This document shows positions 9,366 to 16,698 of a stretch of 55,408 bases of DNA, in pieces. A model generated the notes under the pieces. The model worked only from the letters and a program-made list of their open reading frames with translations. It searched no databases and was not told the origin of the DNA. Both the position numbers and the translations under genes were made by a program. Position 1 is the first letter of the stretch; every line of letters starts with the position of its first letter. Source of the DNA: a bacterium (lineage in GTDB: Bacteria > SZUA-79 > Acidulodesulfobacterales > Acidulodesulfobacteraceae). The stretch covers positions 1 through 55,408 of the forward strand of contig JAJYHI010000085.1 in NCBI GenBank assembly GCA_021784835.1, in the 5' to 3' direction.

Positions 9366-9397
9366 ATTGTACACCTTATACTTAGGTATAATGTCAA
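9366..9397 (-). promoter_or_regulatory. MerR-type promoter/operator of merA
   Basis: Read on the minus strand, a perfect -35 TTGACA (9392-9397) and a good -10 TACAAT (9366-9371) are separated by 20 bases, longer than the usual 17. The spacer holds the inverted repeat TTATAC-4-GTATAA (9376-9391). A 19-20 base spacer with a central dyad is the hallmark of promoters that MerR-family regulators untwist on metal binding. It lies 56 bases upstream of merA, in the gap after the hyf-like operon. Confidence 0.8.
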
Positions 9398-9403
9398 GGG
9401 TTT

Positions 9404-9928
9404 TTAGGAATTTTTGCCGGACTTTAGGATATCCATGAATTTTAAAAATGCCGATATTACCGCTTCGGGTTCCGGCGGGCATCCTTTGACGTGGACTGCG
9501 GCGTTTAAATATTTTGAAACAGGACCGCAAACGGAATATGAATCTTTAAAAGGTCCGCCGGTTTCCGCGCAGTCGCCTGCGGTAATAACGAACTTAGGCG
9601 AAGGAATATTTTCGTATGTCTTTAAAAGCGGGTTAAGCATATTTCTGGTTACGCATCCCGTTACTATAAGAACGTCCGCATGCTTAGGGGAGGCGACGAA
9701 TTTTATGCCGAATCTTTCCAGATCGTAATAAGGATTTGAAAGCGCGGAAAGTTCGGTTTCGCAGGCGTTGCAGGAACCGCTGTCCACAAGCCTGACGAAT
9801 AAACTTCTCCCTAATACCTCATCAACCGAATGCTTTAATTCATCGCCTTTAATTAAAACCGAACCTTTTTCGCTTTCAGGCGCTATATTCTGCGTCTTAT
9901 TTTTAAATAACAGTTTTTTAAAAAACAT
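9404..9928 (-). CDS. HyfI/NuoB-like small subunit of Ehr-type complex
   Basis: 174 residues, the 20-kDa electron-transfer subunit shared by complex I (NuoB) and group 4 hydrogenases (HycG/HyfI). The proximal 4Fe-4S cluster ligands look intact: SCNAC (C53, C56), AGDC (C120) and VKGCPPEP (C150). It is the last gene of the six-gene operon. A strong AGGAGGAG lies about 12 bases before ATG 9928, and a palindromic element abuts that site on the upstream side. Because the partner large subunit lacks NiFe ligands, this cluster would pass electrons to or from a different acceptor. No dedicated symbol is given because the complex is not a true hydrogenase. Confidence 0.85.
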   Translation of the reverse strand: MFFKKLLFKNKTQNIAPESEKGSVLIKGDELKHSVDEVLGRSLFVRLVDSGSCNACETELSALSNPYYDLERFGIKFVASPKHADVLIVTGCVTRNMLNPLLKTYENIPSPKFVITAGDCAETGGPFKDSYSVCGPVSKYLNAAVHVKGCPPEPEAVISAFLKFMDILKSGKNS

Positions 9929-9949
9929 ATATTATCAATCTCCTCCTGC

Positions 9950-10049
9950 GGAAAAGGTGTCAGATTAATTTTTTGCAAACGCTTTCTATGCTAACTGACT
10001 GTTTCGTATCAAAAAAATAAATCTGACACCTTTTCCTAACACCTTTTCC
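9950..10049. repeat. MITE/REP-like palindromic element inside the Ehr operon
   Basis: A 17-base terminal inverted repeat (9950-9966 against 10020-10036, exact) encloses an imperfect palindromic interior of about 53 bases with matching T-run and A-run shoulders. An extra half copy of the repeat end (ACACCTTTTCC) follows at 10039-10049. The element fills the whole gap between the large-subunit stop (10052) and the small-subunit ribosome binding site. The sequence GGTGTCAGAT at the ends resembles palindromes mobilised by REP-associated tyrosine transposases, but no transposase is in the window. It would fold into a stable hairpin in the mRNA. Confidence 0.7.
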
Positions 10050-10051
10050 TA

Positions 10052-11560
10052 TCACATATCGTTTCCGGCGTATGAAAGATTCAGGCTTTTGTTTATTAAA
10101 GGGAAGTCTGCAATTATATTTCCCAATACACCGTACTGAATAGAAGGCCAAATCCTGAACGACGGGTCTATATATTTAAGCCTGAATATCTTCCCTTTAT
10201 CGTCTGCCATTATATAAAAAAAAGCGTTGCCCCTTGAAGTTTCGGAATTGCCGATTGCATAACCGTATGCCTCAGGTTTGCTTTCATATTGAACGCAAAT
10301 ATTTCCTTCTGGCATATTTGACACTAAATTCGAAATTATTTCTTTTGAAAGATAAATTTCTTTAATTCTTAAAGCGGTTCTCGAAAAAACGTCTCCGCCT
10401 TCAAGAATAACAGGCTTTAAATTTAAACTTCCGTATGCAAGATAAGGATATTCAATTCTTGTATCGCGCGACAATTCCGATGCTCTTGCGCTTATGCCGC
10501 AAAGAGAAAGCTCTTCAGCCGTTTTCTTGTTAATTTTTCCCGTAAACTCCAGCCTGTCTAAAACCGAAGAAGAGCTTAAAATAAATTCTTCCGATTCTTT
10601 TATAATATTTTCTACTTTCTCGACTGCCTCCACTATTGACTTAAGTTTCTCAGAATCAAGGTCTAAATTTACGCCGCCTACGTTTAATGAATTGAACAAA
10701 AATCTGTGTCCGCTTAAATTTTTATTGAGCCTCATTAGCTCTTCCTGCAGAGCAAACAAATTCTGCGCCGGCAGGGCAAATCCTATATCCATAAAAATCC
10801 AAGCAACGTCCCGCACATAGTTCCACATCCTTTCAAGCTCCGCAAGAATTACTCTAATATATTTAGCCCTTTCGGTTATTTCGATATTTAATATGCTTTC
10901 AGCGGCTTCAAGGTAGCTTATGGCGATATTGACGCTATTGTCTCCTGAAATTTTTGAAATTATATCCAGCGTTTCCTTAAAATCTTTGCCTTCGCAAATT
11001 TTTTCAATGCCCCTGTGTTTCCAGAAATGCCTTATTTCTAACTGTAAAACCGGCTCTCCCGCGAGCGAAAACCTAAAATGTCCCGGCTCTATAATGCCCG
11101 CATGTACCGGTCCTACCAATACGTTAAAAATGCCTTCCCCCAGAACCTCTTTAAATTTATACTCGCCGTATTTTTTCATTTCGGGAATTACGCCGTTATA
11201 ATCTTTTCTCAAAGGATGAATTGAGGAATCCCAGTTTTCAGGATAAAGCATTAACGGCCTTAGGTCAGGGTGCCCTTCCGGCAAAAGTCCGAATAAATCG
11301 TATATCTCGCGCTCGTACATTTTTGCCGCAGGACATATTTTAGATATAGAACGAAAACTATCTTCGGTTTTTACGCAATATTCCTCTATGCCCCCCGTTC
11401 CTCCAAAAAAATATCTGACGCTGAATTTAGAATTAATAACTCTTTCATCCGCAGCCGCTATGCCGAGCAGATATTTTCCCGACGTTTTAAGATTTTCCGC
11501 CGAATTTATAAAATCGTCCGATTTTATATCGTGTTTATCTATAATAATCATTTTACTCAT
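10052..11560 (-). CDS. HyfG/NuoCD-like large subunit lacking NiFe-binding cysteines
   Basis: 502 residues with an N-terminal NuoC-like part (YEREIYDLFGLLPEGHPDLR, about 82-101) fused to a HycE/NuoD-like part starting GPVHAGIIEPGHFRF (about 150-164). In true NiFe hydrogenases the L1 motif has CxxC and the L2 motif has DPCxxC. Here L1 reads ISKISGDNSVNIA (about 201-213) and L2 reads SLNLSYAGND at the very C-terminus, so none of the four cysteine ligands is present. Such proteins define the energy-converting-hydrogenase-related (Ehr) complexes, whose substrate is unknown. The upstream antiporter-like gene overlaps it by 4 bases. H2 chemistry is ruled out by the missing ligands; quinone or another carrier is possible. 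Confidence 0.88.
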   Translation of the reverse strand: MSKMIIIDKHDIKSDDFINSAENLKTSGKYLLGIAAADERVINSKFSVRYFFGGTGGIEEYCVKTEDSFRSISKICPAAKMYEREIYDLFGLLPEGHPDLRPLMLYPENWDSSIHPLRKDYNGVIPEMKKYGEYKFKEVLGEGIFNVLVGPVHAGIIEPGHFRFSLAGEPVLQLEIRHFWKHRGIEKICEGKDFKETLDIISKISGDNSVNIAISYLEAAESILNIEITERAKYIRVILAELERMWNYVRDVAWIFMDIGFALPAQNLFALQEELMRLNKNLSGHRFLFNSLNVGGVNLDLDSEKLKSIVEAVEKVENIIKESEEFILSSSSVLDRLEFTGKINKKTAEELSLCGISARASELSRDTRIEYPYLAYGSLNLKPVILEGGDVFSRTALRIKEIYLSKEIISNLVSNMPEGNICVQYESKPEAYGYAIGNSETSRGNAFFYIMADDKGKIFRLKYIDPSFRIWPSIQYGVLGNIIADFPLINKSLNLSYAGNDM

Positions 11561-13083
11561 TTAAAAAAATTAACTTTACCTCCAAATTCAGCCGCCGCAG
11601 ATTTTATTATATGCAAAAAGGGATACGGAATGTAAAATAGCAGAAAAGAAGAAAACAGCAACATTATTAACGGAACATAGACTATAAAAGGATGCAATCC
11701 CGCTTCGCTAACCGCTTTATGCAATGCGCCGGTACCGTCGTTTTTTAGTTCGCCGCCTTCTTCTTCGTCCCCTGTATTTGCTTTTCCGACATACATTTTA
11801 AGAACTTTGCCGAAAAGTCCTATAAAAACGAAAATAAGCAGGATAAAAACTAAAAACCCCAACCAGATATCTGTTCTAAAAACGCCGGTCATAATGTAGA
11901 TTTCTCCAAGAAACATAGCAAAAGGCGGCATACCGCTGATTCCCATAGCCCCGAAAAGAAGAACTATTCCCGTAATAGGAAAATTTTTGGATAAATTTCT
12001 TATTTTATCTATTCTTCTTTCATGAGTAGCCGCAAGAACGTTTCCCGAAGATAAAAAAAGCAGCCCCTTATTCAAGGCATGAAAAAAAATCTGCAGCAGG
12101 CTTCCTATAACCGCAATTCCGCCTATGCCGAAACCAAGCGCTATAATACCCATATTTTCCATTGAAGAGAATGCAAAAAGCCGCTTGTAATCGGTCTGCT
12201 TTATTATCGAAAAAGCCGATACGAAAATTGTTAAAAACCCGAAGCAGATTAAAAAATACCTAGGGTAGTGTATGCCGGCGGCGCCGTTTATCTGATAAAA
12301 CCGTAAAATACCAAGAAGCGCGGTATTAAGCAAAACTCCCGACAATAAAGCGCTGACCGGACTTGGACCTTGCGAATGCGCATCCGGAAGCCAGTTGTGC
12401 ATAGGGGCAAAACCTACTTTCGTTCCAAATCCTACAAGCGCAAGAATAAAAGACAGCATAAGAAAATTTTTATCTAATTTTGCGCCCGCCTGCATGATAT
12501 TTATAAAAGATAAAGAGCGCATACTTTCGCCGTAAACCTGCGAAGTAGTAAAATATAAAATAACTATGGCAAAAAGCCCTATGGCAATGCCGACAGAACA
12601 CATTATAACGTATTTCCATGTAGCTTCGAAAGATTCTTTAGTCCTGTTAAAAGAAACCAATAATGCCGTAGCAAGCGTCGTGGCTTCCAGACCCGTCCAG
12701 TAAATACCCAGATTATTAGACAATATCGAAACCATCATGCTGAAAATAAATAAATTTTTCCAAAAATAATAAAATTTAAATTTTCTTTTAGATACGCCGC
12801 CGGCTATTTCGCTTCTGACGTATCCGAAAGAATAAAACGCAACGAAAAGTTCAAGCGTAGAAACGGTTATAAGTATTACTAAATTAATATAATCTACGAA
12901 GAAAAACCCCCCTAAAAAAACGGTTATAGAATTAAAAGAAACGGCGATTGCGCCGACCGTTAAGAATACAAGGACTGATACCGCCAGCTGAAGATAAGAC
13001 ATCCATAATACGTCGGTAAAAATTGAAAATATTAAGGCCGCCGCAGGAAGTATTAATATTAAGTCTAAAAGTTTATGATGCAA
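11557..13083 (-). CDS. HyfF-type antiporter-like membrane subunit (Ehr complex)
   Basis: 508 residues with about 13-14 membrane helices, of the Mrp-antiporter/NuoN-NuoM family, the proton- or sodium-translocating part of complex I and group 4 hydrogenases. Diagnostic stretches include a conserved glutamate in IYWTGLEATTLATALLV, the amphipathic GFGTKVGFAPMHNWLPDAH segment with its Lys, and HALNKGLLFLSSGN. A charged loop near residue 440 (GDEEEGGEL) precedes the last helix. The start overlaps the HyfE-like gene by 11 bases and the end overlaps the large-subunit gene by 4, implying translational coupling. Its order after the HyfE-like gene copies the E. coli hyfE-hyfF order. Confidence 0.87.
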   Translation of the reverse strand: MHHKLLDLILILPAAALIFSIFTDVLWMSYLQLAVSVLVFLTVGAIAVSFNSITVFLGGFFFVDYINLVILITVSTLELFVAFYSFGYVRSEIAGGVSKRKFKFYYFWKNLFIFSMMVSILSNNLGIYWTGLEATTLATALLVSFNRTKESFEATWKYVIMCSVGIAIGLFAIVILYFTTSQVYGESMRSLSFINIMQAGAKLDKNFLMLSFILALVGFGTKVGFAPMHNWLPDAHSQGPSPVSALLSGVLLNTALLGILRFYQINGAAGIHYPRYFLICFGFLTIFVSAFSIIKQTDYKRLFAFSSMENMGIIALGFGIGGIAVIGSLLQIFFHALNKGLLFLSSGNVLAATHERRIDKIRNLSKNFPITGIVLLFGAMGISGMPPFAMFLGEIYIMTGVFRTDIWLGFLVFILLIFVFIGLFGKVLKMYVGKANTGDEEEGGELKNDGTGALHKAVSEAGLHPFIVYVPLIMLLFSSFLLFYIPYPFLHIIKSAAAEFGGKVNFFK

Positions 13084-13690
13084 CGTTTCTCCTTAAGTTT
13101 AATATTAGAAGCGACAATATAAGTATGCTGACGAAAAGGTCGAAAAGTACGCCCAGTTCTACTAAAAGTGGCATTCCGTGAGTAATGCTGTTTGCCGCCA
13201 AAAAAATTGCGTTATCAATCGTTAAAAATCCTAGAATCTGCGAAAATAAAGTTTTTCTTGTTATCATAAGCATAGCTCCTATTAAAAACGTAGCAAGAGA
13301 TATCGTAAACACGAAAGAACCGAAAGTAATGCCCGTTTTAATAATTTTTTGAGCTATCAAATTTGAAAGCAAAGTTAAAGAACCGGCAAAGACGACAGCC
13401 TCCGGTATGCCTATATACATATTTATTTCTTTATCCATTTTAACCTTTTTAAGGGTTTTGAATAAAAAATAGGGAATTAAAATAACCTTAAAAATTATTG
13501 TAATGGCAAACGAACCGTATAAATTTATCGAGTTGAAATGAACCGCCCCCATTAAAATATAAAATGCAAGCATAAGAGACTGAAAAGAATACAACTTTAT
13601 GGCAAATTTTATAAAAGGCGAACTTACGTTTAATACGACCGAAACGAGTATTAAAATAATAAAAAGTTCGGCTATTTTTCCCATTATCAT
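13073..13690 (-). CDS. HyfE-like membrane subunit (Ehr complex)
   Basis: A 205-residue hydrophobic protein with about six membrane helices. It matches HyfE, the component-E protein of hydrogenase 4, whose C-terminal half resembles a NuoK-like helix bundle. The family feature is a conserved small-residue/acidic segment late in the protein; here MPLLVELGVLFDLFVSILI carries Glu and Asp in a membrane helix, a likely ion path. The presence of HyfE is typical of Hyf and Ehr complexes and not of Hyc formate hydrogenlyase. It lies 2 bases after the NuoH-like gene. Confidence 0.8.
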   Translation of the reverse strand: MIMGKIAELFIILILVSVVLNVSSPFIKFAIKLYSFQSLMLAFYILMGAVHFNSINLYGSFAITIIFKVILIPYFLFKTLKKVKMDKEINMYIGIPEAVVFAGSLTLLSNLIAQKIIKTGITFGSFVFTISLATFLIGAMLMITRKTLFSQILGFLTIDNAIFLAANSITHGMPLLVELGVLFDLFVSILILSLLILNLRRNVAS

Positions 13691-13692
13691 TT

Positions 13693-14667
13693 TTAAAATC
13701 TCCTAATCGACAATATCATCGCTATCAAAGACAATATGAACGAGACGGAAAGAATGTTCGGCACCCTGAAAACGCGCATTTTAGGGTTAACTATCTCTAC
13801 GCCCGCAATAAATATACATAATATTATCATCTTCGAAACGTAAATTATAAAAGCTAAAGGGATTTGATAAATATTTACGGCCATATACGGAAACAAAATA
13901 AGAGACATTATCGTTAAAAAAACCGTAAGTTTCAAATAGCTTCCGTATTCGTACAGCCCCAGATGTTTTCCGCTTGCCTCTAAAATGTTTGCTTCATGAA
14001 ACATGGTAAGTTCGAGATGGGTTTCCGGATTGTCTATAGGAATTCTTGCGTTTTCCGATATGCTTACGATAAAAAGCGAAATAAAAAGTAAAAAAGGTAT
14101 GGCAACGGATACGGTGCTTGAACCGACGCCCGTCAAAAAGGCGTTTTCCGCTCCTTTCTGTATGACGTAAAAAATATCGGTAATTCTGCCCTGTTTTGTA
14201 AAGATGGCAAGCGATATAAAAATGAATATTAAAGAAGGCTCCGAAAGGACAGTTAAAAACCATTCCCTGCTGGCACCGAGCCCGCCGAAGGCGCTGCCCT
14301 GATCCATCGCATAAAGAGTCATAAAAAATGTCGCAAGCGCAAGAGAATAAGCGATTAAAATTACGTCGGAAGATATGCCGAGCAATGAATATACGTAAAA
14401 TGCAGGCAGCATTAATAATATAATTAAATACGCTACAAAAACTATATAAGGAGCTATATTGGATATAAACGTCGCGTCTTTTGATAAAACGAGCTCTTTT
14501 TTTAATAATTTATTAAAATTTATATAAAACTGAAATATATTTATCCCTTTCTGCCCTCTTGCCCGCTGTTTTAATTTATGAATGAAACCGGCAAAAAAAG
14601 GCGCAAGCATAACTATTATAATAAATTGAATTAAGCCTATTATTAAATGCTGAGCGTTAAAATTCAT
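13693..14667 (-). CDS. HyfC/NuoH-like membrane subunit (Ehr complex)
   Basis: 324 residues with eight or so membrane helices, of the NuoH/HycD family that connects the membrane arm to the hydrophilic redox arm. Family motifs include KLKQRARGQKGINIFQFYINF near the N-terminus, corresponding to the loop facing the NuoB-like subunit, FGGLGASREW near residue 130, and a PIDNPETHLELTMFHE loop (about 215-232) whose acidic residues are conserved in hydrogenase-type NuoH proteins. It lies 20 bases after hyfB and 2 bases before hyfE, within one operon. Confidence 0.88.
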   Translation of the reverse strand: MNFNAQHLIIGLIQFIIIVMLAPFFAGFIHKLKQRARGQKGINIFQFYINFNKLLKKELVLSKDATFISNIAPYIVFVAYLIILLMLPAFYVYSLLGISSDVILIAYSLALATFFMTLYAMDQGSAFGGLGASREWFLTVLSEPSLIFIFISLAIFTKQGRITDIFYVIQKGAENAFLTGVGSSTVSVAIPFLLFISLFIVSISENARIPIDNPETHLELTMFHEANILEASGKHLGLYEYGSYLKLTVFLTIMSLILFPYMAVNIYQIPLAFIIYVSKMIILCIFIAGVEIVNPKMRVFRVPNILSVSFILSLIAMILSIRRF

Positions 14668-14687
14668 AATTTTTGTTTTTTTATCTT

Positions 14688-16607
14688 TTATCTTATTATA
14701 AATATATAAATGATAAAGCAGACGATTAAAGTTAAAAATAAATATCCCAGCGAAACGTTTATATTTGCCGAATTAACCGCTTTGTTAAAAATTTCGGATA
14801 TCTTATAATATAATTTCCCCGCCGGAATATATATATATTTTTCGACTATATCGTTCACTTCTTCGGTATAAACGGACTTAGACCTGAAATACTTTTTTAC
14901 GTCCCTTTCAAAATCTATTTCCGAAACCGACGAATAAAAAGAGGAAAAAACTTTCATTATGCTTGAGGAAAATCCGCTGCCGGAATACTGAGCTTTAGGA
15001 TTTTTTTCGTCGAGCCCGCATGCCCATGTTTCAAAAACTCTTTTTTTATCGGAAGCAAATATCTTAAAATAGAAAAAAATTATTAATAGTAGGATGGCAA
15101 ACGCGCCGGCTATAATAGCCGGCGCATATAATGAAAACGAATGAACTTTGACGGCGCGGACTGCGGTAAACGGATTTGGATTTACCGTTCCTCCAGTCAG
15201 ATAAAATATTACGGTATTTATGCTTGATATTATTTGATAAGGGTAAATTCCTATATAAATACACAAAACAACGGGCAGGGCAATTCCTATTCTTTCGATA
15301 ATATGCGATTTTTTTGCATTTTCGGCATTATCAGTCCTCGGTTTCCCAAGAAAAGTTATTCCGAATAATTTTGTAAAAGCGGCGCCTGCGGCGGCTCCGG
15401 CAAGAGACAGAAGCGCTATGGCTATTATCGAAAAATAAACCATATACAGGTTTCCGGTAAAAACCGAACCTATTAAAGAAATATACAAATACCACTCGCT
15501 TAAAAAACCGTTTAAAGGAGGCATGGCCGAAATAGACATTACGCCGACAAGAAACAGTACGGACAACTGCCCCATTTTTTTTGAAAGTCCGCCGAGTTTT
15601 TCCATATTTCTCGTATGCGTATATTTGTCTATCAAGCCCGAACCCATAAAAAGCGAACTTTTGCTTAAGCCGTGATTAATTATATGCAGAAGAACCGCTG
15701 CCATTGCAAGATATTCCAGCGATTTAAAATTTTCTACACGCGCCCAGTACGATATGCCGATTCCCATAAAAATTATTCCCATATTTTCTATCGTGGAAAA
15801 CGCAAGCAGTTTTTTAATATCTTTCTGCACCATGGCGTACATAATCCCCAAAAGAGCGGACAAAGCGCCTATAACGAGAAGTACGATTCCAAGAAACGAG
15901 TCAGACCCGGAACTGAAAACGAATAAAAATTTTAAAATACCGTAGATAGCCATATTAACCATAACGCCGGACATAACTGCCGATATATTGGCGGGCGCAA
16001 CAGGATGGGCATAAGGCAGCCATGTATGAAACGGCATTATGCCTGCTTTAATCGAAAATCCGGTTATTGCCGCCGCCAGTATTATAATTCCCGCCGCGCC
16101 TTTATAATAATCGAAAGAAAAAGACGACGTTTTTAAATAAAGCATTATAAAAGCGGAGGTTATAAGAATAGTGCCTATATGCGTCATTAAAAAATATAAA
16201 AAACCGGCTTTTCTGGATTCTTCGTTCCCTTCGTAAATAACCAAAAGAAAAGAAAAAATGGACATCAATTCCCAAAAAATTAAAAAGGTCAGCATATCGT
16301 TGCTTATAACGAGAATAAGCATAGATATTATAAATAAAAAAGAATATATAAACAGTGAAGGTTTATCGTCGTATTTATCCCCGTATTTTATAGAAAAAAT
16401 AGAAATAAACAGGGAAATAGAAGATATGAATATCACGAAAAACAGGGAAAGAGCGTCAAATTTGAAAGAAAAATTTATAAAAGAGGATTGTAATATAAAT
16501 TCGCTTTTAAAATAGTATATGCTTAAAACCGTAAAAAACGCGGCGGATAAAATGGTCAGAAAATTAAAAAAATACCTGAATATCCCTTTATGCTTAAGGT
16601 TATCCAT
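14688..16607 (-). CDS. HyfB/NuoL-like antiporter subunit (Ehr complex)
   Basis: 639 residues, the largest membrane subunit, related to NuoL, HycC and HyfB. About 14-16 membrane helices include LIFWELMSIFSFLLVIYEGN with the conserved Glu, GIMPFHTWLPYAHPVAPANIS, and HIINHGLSKSSLFMGSG. The C-terminal part after residue 520 is a soluble, charged tail followed by a final helix, similar to HyfB and different from the long lateral helix of NuoL. It is the first gene of the six-gene operon. The nearest ribosome binding site (GGAGG) lies an unusually long 18 bases before ATG 16607. Confidence 0.88.
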   Translation of the reverse strand: MDNLKHKGIFRYFFNFLTILSAAFFTVLSIYYFKSEFILQSSFINFSFKFDALSLFFVIFISSISLFISIFSIKYGDKYDDKPSLFIYSFLFIISMLILVISNDMLTFLIFWELMSIFSFLLVIYEGNEESRKAGFLYFLMTHIGTILITSAFIMLYLKTSSFSFDYYKGAAGIIILAAAITGFSIKAGIMPFHTWLPYAHPVAPANISAVMSGVMVNMAIYGILKFLFVFSSGSDSFLGIVLLVIGALSALLGIMYAMVQKDIKKLLAFSTIENMGIIFMGIGISYWARVENFKSLEYLAMAAVLLHIINHGLSKSSLFMGSGLIDKYTHTRNMEKLGGLSKKMGQLSVLFLVGVMSISAMPPLNGFLSEWYLYISLIGSVFTGNLYMVYFSIIAIALLSLAGAAAGAAFTKLFGITFLGKPRTDNAENAKKSHIIERIGIALPVVLCIYIGIYPYQIISSINTVIFYLTGGTVNPNPFTAVRAVKVHSFSLYAPAIIAGAFAILLLIIFFYFKIFASDKKRVFETWACGLDEKNPKAQYSGSGFSSSIMKVFSSFYSSVSEIDFERDVKKYFRSKSVYTEEVNDIVEKYIYIPAGKLYYKISEIFNKAVNSANINVSLGYLFLTLIVCFIIYIFIIR

Positions 16608-16661
16608 TTAATATCAAAACTTAATCCTCCATATTGTATAATTTAAAGTCAAAACTTTTTA

Positions 16662-16689
16662 ATTATAGCAAATGCTTAAAAAATAGCAA
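16662..16689 (-). promoter_or_regulatory. Candidate promoter of the Ehr operon
   Basis: On the minus strand, TTGCTA (16684-16689) and a perfect TATAAT (16662-16667) are 16 bases apart, 55-80 bases before the first operon gene and after the stop of the molybdopterin oxidoreductase. It would allow the Ehr genes to be expressed apart from the upstream genes. Confidence 0.5.
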
Positions 16690-16698
16690 GAACATTTT

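Noticed and set aside
9960..10151. Minus-strand open frame across the palindromic element
   Set aside because: It overlaps the 3' end of the large-subunit gene in another frame and the repeat itself; no ribosome binding site and no protein-like pattern.
10052..16607. Calling the cluster an H2-evolving hydrogenase 4
   Set aside because: The large subunit has none of the four NiFe cysteines, so H2 chemistry is not supported.
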